A stretch of 38,281 bases of DNA. Source: Cyanobacteriota bacterium (lineage in GTDB: Bacteria > Cyanobacteriota > Cyanobacteriia > PCC-6307 > Cyanobiaceae). Under the pieces are notes generated by a model. It was not told the DNA's origin. It saw only the letters and a list, made by a program, of their open reading frames with translations, and ran no database searches. The stretch lies in NCBI GenBank assembly GCA_026389315.1, contig JAPLIC010000069.1, forward strand, positions 1-38,281, given 5' to 3'. Made by a program: the position numbers and the translations under genes. Shown piece by piece: positions 25,003 to 32,679 of the stretch; position 1 is the first letter of the stretch; every line of letters begins with the position of its first letter.

Positions 25003-26157
25003 GTGCTCACCACACTATTAATCCTGCTGGTGGGGCTGGCCCTGGCCCGGCTCAGTGCCGGCACCATGGCCCGCTGGGCGGTGCCGGCGATCGTGGTGGA
25101 GCTGGTGATCGGCTTTGTGCTGGGCAACAGCGTGCTGCCCTTCGCCGCCATCAAACCGCTGAGCGGCCTGACGGAACTGGGGGTGCTGTCGCTGTTCTTC
25201 CAGGTGGGCCTGGAGGTGCGCGGCGATCTGCTGGCCTCCCGGCGCGGCACGATTCTGCGGCTGGTGGCCCTGAGCTGCCTGGCGCCGCTGCTGGGGTACT
25301 GGCCGCTGACGCAGGGCTTCGGCATGGCCCCGGCCACGGCGCTGCTTTGTCTGACCTGCGTGGCCGCCACCGGCACTGGGGTCACCCTGCGGCTCCTGGC
25401 CCAACGGGGCGCCCTGCACACCCCCTCGGGCCGATTGCTGGTGGGGGTTTCCGTGCTCGACGACCTGCCCGCCATCGGCCTGCTGAGCCTCTCGGTGGCC
25501 TTGGGGGGCAGCAACTGGAACAGTGGCCCGGGATGGCCCGGGATGGCCCTGGGTCTGGGGGCTGCCGCGGCGAGTGTGGTGCTGGCGGACCTGTGGCGCC
25601 AACGCGGTGGCGCCCCCCCCAGCAGCCCCCTGACGGTGCTGATCCTGATGATCGGATCCGCCTGGGTTGGGGAGGCCAGCGGCCTCACTTCCCTGCTGGG
25701 GGCGCTGTGGGGCGGCGTGCTGTTCAATCGCCTCAACCCTGAACCGCAGCGGTTGGAGGGACTGCTGACGCTGCTCTCGGAAGTGTTCCTGCCCCTTTAT
25801 TTCATCAGCGTGGGGATGCGCATCCAGGCGGCCAGCCTGCTACAGAGCCAGGCCTGGGTCCTGGCGCTTTTCCTGCTGCTGCTGGCGGTGGTCTCGAAGC
25901 TGCTCTGCGGCCTTGGCATTAACGCCAACGATCGCCGCAACGGCATCGACCGCTGGCTGGTGATCTATGGGCTGATGCCCCGCGGACTGCCGGGGTTGGT
26001 GTTCGCCAGCACCGCCCTGGCGGCTGGGGTGATCAATGCCGTGCAATTTTCAGCCCTGGTGCTGATGGTGAGCTTCACCACGGTGGTGGGACTGATCTTG
26101 TTGGAACGGCGGCTGCAGGGGCAACACAAAGCAAGCGGCGCAGCTGCCGGGGGTTGA
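25003..26157 (+). CDS. Monovalent cation:proton antiporter, CPA2 family
   Basis: A 384-residue membrane protein with about 11-12 helices. Family features are VELVIGFVLGNSVLPF, ELGVLSLFFQVGLEVRGDLL, TCVAATGTGVTLRLLAQRGA, the ion-binding helix LVGVSVLDDLPAIGLLSLS with paired aspartates (DD), FLPLYFISVGMRIQ, and YGLMPRGLPGLVFASTAL. This fits KefB/NapA-like Na+(K+)/H+ antiporters lacking a C-terminal regulatory (TrkA-N) domain. The start is GTG at 25003. The gene stands alone; in a window with Kdp and a Ca2+ exchanger it adds to the ion-homeostasis theme, though nothing shows co-regulation. Confidence 0.88.
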   Translation: MLTTLLILLVGLALARLSAGTMARWAVPAIVVELVIGFVLGNSVLPFAAIKPLSGLTELGVLSLFFQVGLEVRGDLLASRRGTILRLVALSCLAPLLGYWPLTQGFGMAPATALLCLTCVAATGTGVTLRLLAQRGALHTPSGRLLVGVSVLDDLPAIGLLSLSVALGGSNWNSGPGWPGMALGLGAAAASVVLADLWRQRGGAPPSSPLTVLILMIGSAWVGEASGLTSLLGALWGGVLFNRLNPEPQRLEGLLTLLSEVFLPLYFISVGMRIQAASLLQSQAWVLALFLLLLAVVSKLLCGLGINANDRRNGIDRWLVIYGLMPRGLPGLVFASTALAAGVINAVQFSALVLMVSFTTVVGLILLERRLQGQHKASGAAAGG

Positions 26158-26410
26158 ACGCTTCAGGGGCAGGGATTCTCTGGCCAGGACGATTGGCTGC
26201 GGCAGCGGTTTCTGCGATTGGTAGGGCCCAAAGGGTGTCCGTATGGGTGCCCACGCCGATTACCCCATCAGGCCTCCATGCCCCGGCAGTGGGTGGGGAC
26301 GAACGCAGGCCTTGAACATGTGCAAATTTTACGATTATTTAATTGTTGCAAAAACCCCGCATCCATGGCGAAGCTTCATTGTAGGATCAACTCAGTTGCA
26401 CCCAAGAGCC

Positions 26411-28174
26411 ATGCCTTTCGGATCACCCGTGCCGACAAGCTCTGTGGGCGCCACTTTGAACAACAATATTGATGGCCTACTGAGTGGCGTGAAGTGGCGT
26501 AATTACACCGTCAACGCTCCGATTACCTACAGCTTTACCGACAGCATCAATGACTATGAATCAACCTACGCTGATCGGGCCTTGCACGCAGCCAGCTTTC
26601 AAACGCTGAACACCACCCAGCGAACTGCGGCCAGGGCCTGGATGACTCAGTATGCAAATATCTCCAATGCCAATTTTCAAGAATTGACAGGGGTCAGCGA
26701 CCGTGATGCCACGATTCGCATGGCCAGCTCTAATGTGCCTTCTACGGCGTTTGCTTATTATCCCTATGGGTCCTTCGTAGAGGGGGGCGATACTTGGTTT
26801 AACAAAAGCACCGGTTGGTACAGTAGCCCTATCCTAGGCACTTACGCTTATCACACCTTTGGACATGAATTGGGCCACGCCCTTGGCCTGAAGCATGGGC
26901 AAGAGTTGGGAGGGGTCAGAAATGTGGCAACCAATCCTGATCGTGACTCCATGGAGTTTTCGATCATGACCTACCGCTCTTACATTGGTGGTCCCCTCAC
27001 CGGCTACAGCAATGAGTCTGGAGGCTACGCCCAAACCTTGATGATGTATGACATTGCCGCTATTCAGCAAATGTATGGCGCTGATTTCACAACCAATGCA
27101 ACCAATACCACCTACACATTTTCAACCACAACCGGCGAGATGTTTACCAATGGAGTTGGGCAAGGAGTGCCTTACTCCAATCGCATTTTTCGTACAATAT
27201 GGGATGGTAATGGTGTTGATACTTATAACTTTTCCAATTACACGACCAGCCTCTCCATTGATTTGACCCCAGGGGGCTGGGTTGATCTGGATCGGTTGGG
27301 AAATTTTCAGCGGGCCAATCTTGGTGGAGGCACTGGGGGTGGTCTTCACTCCGGTCATGCTCGCGCCCACATCTTTAACGCCGTGCAGTTTGGAGGCGAT
27401 GGCCGCTCTTTAATCGAAAATGCCATTGGCGGCACAGGCAATGATGTGTTGATTGGAAACGCTGCCAACAACACCCTCGATGGGGGCGCAGGCGCCGACA
27501 GCATGGCCGGCGGTTTGGGCAATGAGACCTACATTGTCGATAACATCAGTGATGTGGTGACGGAAGCCGCCGCCAGCGGTATCGATACGGTTCAATCCTC
27601 GGTCACCTATACCCTGGCAGCCAATGTCGAAAATCTTACCCTCACGGGAGCCCTCGCCATCAACGGCACCGGTAATGCCGACAACAACTCCATCACGGGC
27701 AACTCCGCCAACAACACACTCAATGGCGGTGCCGGGGCTGATTCACTCACAGGATTAGCTGGCACAGACACCTTTGTTTTTCAATTTGGGCAATCGATAG
27801 CAACTGCTTTCGACAGAATCACGGATTTTACAATTAATACAGACAAAATAGACCTGCTTACATCTGGTGGATTGGCAATGGCCGCCCCAGTGGCTTTCAG
27901 CCGTGCCGTAAACAACATCTCTACGAGCCTAGCCACCTTAATCTCCAATGTATTCAGCGACGCCAATGGTGCTTTATCTGGCAATCAAGCCCTCGGCTCG
28001 AACTCGGCGGCTTTGGTAGTAGCCACAGCTAGCGCTATCGCCGGGACTTACCTGATTATTAATGATGGGACCACTGGTTATCAAAGCACCACAGACCTTT
28101 TGATCAACCTGCCTGGCTACTCCGGCAGTCTGCCTGGATTGGGAAGCATCACCCCTGCAACCTGGTTTGTGTAA
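26411..28174 (+). CDS. M10 (serralysin-type) metalloprotease with RTX repeats and bluetail C-terminus
   Basis: A 587-residue protein without Sec signal. The catalytic zinc motif HELGHALGLKH lies at 152-162 and the Met-turn is SIMTY (184-188). After a beta-rich M10-C region come RTX-type Ca2+-binding repeats (GGTGNDVLIGNAANNTLDGG, AGADSMAGGLGN, then NNTLNGGAGADSLTG). The last ~140 residues (DTFVFQFGQ to TWFV) match the cyanobacterial 'bluetail' surface-protein C-terminus: DANGALSGNQALGSNSAALV and GTYLIINDGTTGYQS. Serralysins leave the cell by type I secretion; no ABC exporter is in this window. ATG at 26411 is chosen; the open frame upstream to 26243 is shadow-like. Confidence 0.88.
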   Translation: MPFGSPVPTSSVGATLNNNIDGLLSGVKWRNYTVNAPITYSFTDSINDYESTYADRALHAASFQTLNTTQRTAARAWMTQYANISNANFQELTGVSDRDATIRMASSNVPSTAFAYYPYGSFVEGGDTWFNKSTGWYSSPILGTYAYHTFGHELGHALGLKHGQELGGVRNVATNPDRDSMEFSIMTYRSYIGGPLTGYSNESGGYAQTLMMYDIAAIQQMYGADFTTNATNTTYTFSTTTGEMFTNGVGQGVPYSNRIFRTIWDGNGVDTYNFSNYTTSLSIDLTPGGWVDLDRLGNFQRANLGGGTGGGLHSGHARAHIFNAVQFGGDGRSLIENAIGGTGNDVLIGNAANNTLDGGAGADSMAGGLGNETYIVDNISDVVTEAAASGIDTVQSSVTYTLAANVENLTLTGALAINGTGNADNNSITGNSANNTLNGGAGADSLTGLAGTDTFVFQFGQSIATAFDRITDFTINTDKIDLLTSGGLAMAAPVAFSRAVNNISTSLATLISNVFSDANGALSGNQALGSNSAALVVATASAIAGTYLIINDGTTGYQSTTDLLINLPGYSGSLPGLGSITPATWFV

Positions 28175-28260
28175 GCGATGCTCTCTTGCAGTTGGTGCCA
28201 GGTCACGACCTTGCTCCTGCTACGTTGAAGCCTTATCAAGCATCTGCAAATCACCCGGGA

Positions 28261-29040
28261 ATGAAAACAAGTATTATCCATTCTCTTTGGTTCGCAATGC
28301 TCGTTATTCTTCTCTCTAAATCGGCCAATGCCAAATACCCATACCATAGCAATCCAGAGGAAAAGATGAATTCACAGCCAAAGATTAATCGGCTCGACGG
28401 TTCAGCAGCACGACAAGAAGTAAGCTATGCTATTGCAAAGGACTTTGAGTTTCGGATCTGGGCAGAAAACCCTGCCCTATCCCCATCGAAACTAATAGGG
28501 CCCACAGAAGTTATTCAATACGGCCAAGGTGGTTCCCTTAATTTGATGCTCATTCCCCAAGGTGAGGGCATTAAAGTCGTCATGCAGATCAGCCAAAACC
28601 ATCAAGAGGATTGCACGGTCCAAGGAGGTATACATTGTTCTCAGCGGGGTGCTGCGCCGGCGCGGGGAAATGTGGCGGAATTCCAATGGTCTTTACCAAC
28701 CCATCGCCTGAAGCCGGGGACATACCATCTTGGTCGGGGTGGGAGCACACCCCAAACTGAAGTGATCATCCATTGGCAAAATTTGGCAGCAAATTCCTCC
28801 CAAGGCCACCCTGGATGTCAGCGTTGGGGGGAGGCCACTTTGTTGATTAAGCGAGCGGATGTCGACGCAAAAGGCAAGTTGGCCAGGTTGGACGGAACGT
28901 TTACACGCGTATGTGAGCAGAGTTTGAGCGATTCAAGCTCAACTAGCGCGGAACAACTGGGCCAGACGAAAACAGCATCCCCTAGTAGCTATGTCATCCA
29001 CGCCTCCTGGTGGAGCCTTTTGGCGGACTCACCTCGCTAA
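28261..29040 (+). CDS. Exported protein of unknown function
   Basis: A 259-residue protein. MKTSIIHSLWFAMLVILLSK with SANA is a clear signal peptide. The mature part is beta-rich with two Cys pairs (DCTVQGGIHC; GCQRWGE with RVCEQ), suggesting disulfides and a periplasmic or extracellular location. I recognise no domain. It starts 86 bases after the metalloprotease stop on the same strand, so a common transcript is possible, and a role as an inhibitor, maturation factor or partner of that protease is a speculation from context. The upstream in-frame codons before 28261 are not preferred because they would bury the signal peptide. Confidence 0.6.
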   Translation: MKTSIIHSLWFAMLVILLSKSANAKYPYHSNPEEKMNSQPKINRLDGSAARQEVSYAIAKDFEFRIWAENPALSPSKLIGPTEVIQYGQGGSLNLMLIPQGEGIKVVMQISQNHQEDCTVQGGIHCSQRGAAPARGNVAEFQWSLPTHRLKPGTYHLGRGGSTPQTEVIIHWQNLAANSSQGHPGCQRWGEATLLIKRADVDAKGKLARLDGTFTRVCEQSLSDSSSTSAEQLGQTKTASPSSYVIHASWWSLLADSPR

Positions 29041-29510
29041 CTACCCCTCCCAACACAATGGCGATCATGATGCCGGCTGGGTCCTGCCCACGTGCCTCTA
29101 GGCCCGTACCCTTTTTTCAATGCTGCCAGACAGCCCTCCTGAAGAAACCGGTTAAAGGTGGTTCTAACTTGCTCATCGAACCTCTGGTAGACCAGGCAAC
29201 CCAAGGAATTCTGGGGAACCAGTCCCAGGGCGTGAGCTGATCCAGTACAAGCTCACCGGCACGGCTGCTGCTGATCAGACCAGCCATCTGACCAACGCCC
29301 CCTGTTGGATTCGAACCAGCGACCGGCTGCTTTGAAGGCGTGGCTGAATCGTGGTGGCTGACTGGGTTCTTGCCGGCTCTTGCCGGCCATTCGCGCACGG
29401 TTTCGCGCAACCCTGCCCAACCAGCCACCCAAACCATGAACAAACAGAGGCACCGCCGGCGCAGCTAAGGCGGAACCAGTCCGGAAACGACGCCCCAGAC
29501 CGGGTCGGGG
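29041..29510. other. Junction region with tRNA fragment, no gene
   Basis: About 470 bases with no convincing coding frame. The stretch holds the first tRNA-Arg-like 3' fragment (listed separately) and ends at the IS21-type repeats. It is best read as the left boundary of an acquired segment. Confidence 0.5.
29295..29338 (-). pseudogene. 3' fragment of a tRNA-Arg-like gene (copy A)
   Basis: On the minus strand it reads from the anticodon loop (CTTCAAA) through GCAGCCGGTCG and the T-arm GCTGGTTCGAATCCAAC to the acceptor strand GGGGGCG. The 5' half is absent, and one T-stem pair is broken. It shares about 85% of its bases with a second fragment at 32311-32358 in the same orientation. Such 3' tRNA pieces are what integrases leave when elements insert into tRNA genes. 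Confidence 0.65.
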
Positions 29511-29554
29511 GTGGCTCACTTTTCGGTGTCGGAAGTGGTGCAGTTTTCGATGTC
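29511..29554 (-). mobile_element. IS21-type terminal repeat remnant
   Basis: Two related 20-mers sit 24 bases apart: GTGGCTCACTTTTCGGTGTC (29511-29530) and GTGGTGCAGTTTTCGATGTC (29535-29554), followed by GGTTGACA. Tandem repeats with this 'GAAAA(C/G)TG(C/A)(A/G)CCAC' core at an element end are characteristic of IS21-family ends. No istA or istB sequence is nearby, so only the end remains. Confidence 0.5.
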
Positions 29555-29599
29555 GGTTGACATTGAGCACAGCTAGCAGGAGCAGGATGATTTGCCGGC

Positions 29600-29748
29600 C
29601 ATCGTGGAACCTCAGCCCCGAGGGGCGCGAGCGCTTTGAGCAGCGCAAGGAGCAGCTGCGTCGGGCGTTGACGCTGGCCGAACTGCGCCGGGCCTTTTCC
29701 ATAACCCAGAACATGCTGGCCAGGACACTCAGCCGAGATACCGCATAG
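29600..29748 (+). pseudogene. XRE-family antitoxin fragment
   Basis: The frame LSPEGRERFEQRKEQLRRAL, TLAELRRAFSITQNMLARTL matches the N-terminal half of HigA-like XRE antitoxins: the regulatory leader followed by the first helices of the DNA-binding fold. It stops at SRDTA where the recognition helix (normally 'D.ATVSRIE') should continue. The true start is also missing, and no toxin gene adjoins. A broken gene beside the IS21-type end. Confidence 0.5.
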
Positions 29749-29899
29749 TCAACCGTCTGCAGCATCTGCTGGCGGCCTTTCTCGGCGGTTGCCGGCTTGC
29801 TTGATGATGGTTAAGTTATGGGGAGTACACGCAATTCTTACAAACCTGACGCCCGCGACACGGCTACCCTTTGCATCGTCTCCCCCACGCTGATCAACA

Positions 29900-30400
29900 A
29901 TGGCACTGAATGCTTACTTGCGCATAAAGGGACAAAAAACGGGCGAGGTCAAGGGTTCTGTAATCCAGAAAGGTCGAGAAGGCAAAATCATGGTGATTGC
30001 CGCCTCGCACGGGATTGACTCTCCACAAGATTCCCGTACGGGTATGCCGACCGGATCGCGCCTGCACAAACCATTCATCATTACCAAAGAGTCAGATAAG
30101 TCGTCTCCGGTGCTCTACGGCATGCTGGCCAGCAACGAGAGAATTGTGGAGTGGGACCTGCAGTTTTGGTCTCCGACCTTTTCCTCGCCTGCCGGCTCGG
30201 GTCAGGAGGTCCAGACCCATAGCGTCAAGTTAATGAATTCGGGTATTTGCTCGATTAACTTTTGTATGCCCAACAACAAGAATCCCGACCTTGTGCGCTA
30301 CGTGGAGTATGAGCAGGTTGCGTTTACATATCAGAAAATCATCTGGACCTGGAACGACGGCGGAATTACGGCAGCAGATGATTGGTCTAGCCCCGTTTAG
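29900..30400 (+). CDS. hcp: Hcp-family type VI secretion tube protein, orphan
   Basis: A 166-residue protein of the Hcp1 family, whose hexamers form the inner tube of type VI secretion systems or carry effectors. Family features along the chain are MALNAYLRIKGQKTGEVKGS, a gap, HKPFIITKESDKSSPVLYGM, an aromatic strand VEWDLQFWSP, the long loop with SGQEVQTHSVKLMNSGICSI, MPNNKNPDLVRYVEYEQVAF and TYQKIIWTWNDGGI. It has full length, intact start and stop, and no extra effector domain. No other T6SS gene (TssB/C, VgrG, ClpV, baseplate) is present in the window. It lies between two tRNA-Arg fragments and faces the SHOCT-protein gene. Hcp in a cyanobacterium suggests horizontal transfer. Confidence 0.88.
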   Translation: MALNAYLRIKGQKTGEVKGSVIQKGREGKIMVIAASHGIDSPQDSRTGMPTGSRLHKPFIITKESDKSSPVLYGMLASNERIVEWDLQFWSPTFSSPAGSGQEVQTHSVKLMNSGICSINFCMPNNKNPDLVRYVEYEQVAFTYQKIIWTWNDGGITAADDWSSPV

Positions 30401-30525
30401 TAGCCATATGCGATCATCGCCGTTTTTACCCCTTCATTTTGCCCGCCGCCTGCTTTCACCATCCGCCAAAACATTGATCGTGGACGGGGCATTCTCTTAC
30501 ACAAATTGTGCGGTTGCTGTATCGC

Positions 30526-31857
30526 TTACAGGCGACTCAGCAGCTCCGTTTTCTTGGCGGTGAATTCTGCTTCGGTGAGGATGCCCATCTCCTTGAGCTC
30601 TCCGAGCTTGGCGAGAGCCTCGAGCACCGCCGCCTGGGAATTCTGGTGCTCTACGGCTGCCTGCACGGGGGCTGGGACAGCTGCGGGGGCTGGCGAGGCA
30701 GGCTGCACCAGTGGCAGGCTGGACAGCTTGATCGTGCCGCTGTTGGTGCTGAACAGCGCCTCGGCATCACCGCTGGCCAGGGAACATCCCAAGATCTGCA
30801 AATCGCCGATGTCGTGCACGCTCACCCCGCCGTTGACCTCCACCGCCAGGCGACGGGCGACGGGGAAGACGGCATAGCGCAGGTTGTTTTGGCTGCCGCT
30901 GGACGACGGCGAGCCAAGCTCTGCCGGCCACCAGGTTTCGACCGGCGCCATCGGCGCAAAGCTCATTGGCGCCATCCCAGCCATTGGGGCCATCCCTTCC
31001 ATTGGCGTCATCCCTCCCATTCGGGACATCCCACCGATTGGCGTCATCCCTGCCATTGGCGCCATGCCGGTGTTGAGCTGCTGCTGTTGTTGGCTGCTTC
31101 CTGCCGTGCTTTGGGCCTGCTGAAACGGGCCGCCAGCCACACTCGACAGACCCGCGAGGCTGACGCTGCCTGCGGGGGTGGTGAACACCACGGCGCCTCC
31201 GGGACCCTGCTTCTGGGATAACCCAGCGATGTGATGCTCGCCGGTGTCGTAGATACTCACCTGGCCATTGGTTTCGATCGCCAGCCGCCCGATCGAGGGG
31301 AAAAACGCATAGCGCACATCGTTTTGGGCGCCGATGGAGCTCGGTGTTCCCATCTCCTTGGGCCACCAGAGATCGCGGGGATCCGGCGCGAACAAGCCCT
31401 GGCTCCCATCCGTCGGCGAAGCCAGCGGCGACAGGGGAGTGAAGCCCAACGCCATCCCACCGCCGCCGCTCACCTGCATCTGCTGCCCGCCACCGCCAAC
31501 CTGCATCTGTTGCCCCCTGCCGCCCGTTTGCAATTGCTGGCCGCCGCCGCTCTGGTTTTGGGATTGAAAGCTGCCGCTGGGGAACAGATCGGGCTGGTTG
31601 GCGAGTTGGGCGGCGATCGCATGGCAGAGCCCGTCGACGCGTGCCTTGAGGGCATGGTTGAACATGTCGCCCAGCATCAACATGCCGCCGCGCATCCACT
31701 GCCCTGAACCGGCAAACTCGGGATGGTTGAACTGCGCCATGGCGCTGCGGCCATGAAGCATGGCCCTCATCATCTCAATCACGGCCTCCTGCGAAAATCC
31801 AAATTGCTGGGAGAGTTCAGCGGCGACCCGCTGGCCCTCGGGGGTCAGTTGCTCCAT
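30526..31857 (-). CDS. SHOCT-domain protein with duplicated central module
   Basis: A 443-residue protein without signal or membrane segment. The N-terminal helical domain reads LTPEGQRVAAELSQQFGFSQ and then MAQFNHPEFAGSGQWMRGGM and MFNHALKARVDGLCHAIA. A Gly/Gln-rich linker follows (GGGGQQMQVSGGGGM). Two copies of a ~60-residue beta module come next: WWPKEMGTPSSIGAQNDVRY and WWPAELGSPSSSGSQNNLRY, each continuing with a 'R.LA.E.NG.VS..D.G' block. They are separated by a Met/Pro/Gly linker of 'GM.PM' repeats. The C-terminus is a SHOCT domain (LGELKEMGILTEAEFTAKKT). Homologous architecture occurs in proteobacterial proteins of unknown function. ATG at 31857 begins the conserved domain. The gene is convergent with hcp. 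Confidence 0.8.
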   Translation of the reverse strand: MEQLTPEGQRVAAELSQQFGFSQEAVIEMMRAMLHGRSAMAQFNHPEFAGSGQWMRGGMLMLGDMFNHALKARVDGLCHAIAAQLANQPDLFPSGSFQSQNQSGGGQQLQTGGRGQQMQVGGGGQQMQVSGGGGMALGFTPLSPLASPTDGSQGLFAPDPRDLWWPKEMGTPSSIGAQNDVRYAFFPSIGRLAIETNGQVSIYDTGEHHIAGLSQKQGPGGAVVFTTPAGSVSLAGLSSVAGGPFQQAQSTAGSSQQQQQLNTGMAPMAGMTPIGGMSRMGGMTPMEGMAPMAGMAPMSFAPMAPVETWWPAELGSPSSSGSQNNLRYAVFPVARRLAVEVNGGVSVHDIGDLQILGCSLASGDAEALFSTNSGTIKLSSLPLVQPASPAPAAVPAPVQAAVEHQNSQAAVLEALAKLGELKEMGILTEAEFTAKKTELLSRL

Positions 31858-32310
31858 GGTCGCTCTGGGGTCGCTCAGCAGGCTCAATCCCCACCGTAGC
31901 CTTGGCGATGACTGACGACTGTGCGAATCACAACCGGCTTCATCCCCGGCAGACTGCATGGGGTATTGGTGAAAACCGCATTCTTCATCAAATACATGAT
32001 GGCAACTGCCCCGTTCATTCTGACCAAAATCAATCAGTAGTCCGGCTGAACCGTCCTGCTTTCCCCCATTCGTGTTGGTTTGATCTGTATCGAATCCTCA
32101 AGGGGTATTTGGCCTATCCACCCCGTCGCCCCCTACCGGGCAGGGCGCAATCGGGAGCTCCGCAGTAGCCAAGTTGATGGATGCCCATTTCAGAACCTGG
32201 CAGCAAGTGACGGCTTATGGGCGTTTCCGGCTGCTTCGGCTCAAATGTCCTTTCCGTGGGATCCCTTGCCCTGACAGACTGATTTCCCAGTTTGGCTGCG
32301 GTTTGTGGCA
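31858..32310. other. Gene-less spacer before tRNA fragment B
   Basis: About 450 bases with no supported coding frame. It should contain the promoter of the SHOCT-protein gene near its left end. The ORFs here lack motifs and overlap the tRNA fragment, so I treat them as chance. Confidence 0.45.
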
Positions 32311-32358
32311 ACGCCCCCTGGGTGATTCGAACCCACGACCGGCTGCTTAGAAGGCAGC
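32311..32358 (-). pseudogene. 3' fragment of tRNA-Arg(TCT) (copy B)
   Basis: The minus strand gives a complete anticodon arm GCTGC-CTTCTAA-GCAGC (anticodon TCT), variable region, T-loop TTCGAAT and acceptor strand GGGGGCG. T-stem pairing is broken at two positions, and no matching D-arm or 5' acceptor strand (expected CGCCCCC) precedes it. It is therefore a truncated, non-functional copy, in the same orientation as the fragment at 29295-29338. A likely attachment-site scar. Confidence 0.7.
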
Positions 32359-32488
32359 AGCTCGCGGCTCAGAACCCTTGTGGGGCAGTGGGTCTAGATA
32401 TTGGTTTAGTTTCGTGGGGTCAAAAACGAGTCAAACGGCAGGCAACTGTTCTCACGACCCCATCTCCGCCCCAACTCCTAAGCTTCCG

Positions 32489-32629
32489 CTACGGGAGTGG
32501 ACCCCCCAACAGCAGAGGGCGCAGCCGGCCCGATGGTGGAACCTTTCGGGTGCTCAACAGGACGGGCAGCAGGATGTAGGCCAGGGCGTCGATGGGGTCG
32601 GACATGGGCGGTGCTGTGGGGTGTTCCAT
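32489..32629 (-). CDS. Possible 46-residue ORF behind the restriction gene
   Basis: A short frame, MEHPTAPPMSDPIDALAYIL followed by LPVLLSTRKVPPSG, starting 51 bases after the stop of the large restriction-modification gene on the same strand. It could be a tiny operon partner or just the start of a lost gene. No domain is recognised. Weakly supported. Confidence 0.25.
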   Translation of the reverse strand: MEHPTAPPMSDPIDALAYILLPVLLSTRKVPPSGRLRPLLLGGPLP

Positions 32630-32679
32630 AGGCTTCTCAGGTTGTGCCATTGCCGAGCCACCTCAGGCGGCCTTTACCC

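Noticed and set aside
29117..29765. Minus-strand frames of 108-170 codons at the segment boundary
   Set aside because: They cross the tRNA fragment and the IS21-type repeats and show no domain; chance frames.
30990..31075. Short tandem repeats in DNA that could suggest a CRISPR array
   Set aside because: The repeats are in-frame codons for the Met/Pro/Gly linker of the SHOCT protein and have no spacers of constant length. I found no CRISPR array anywhere.
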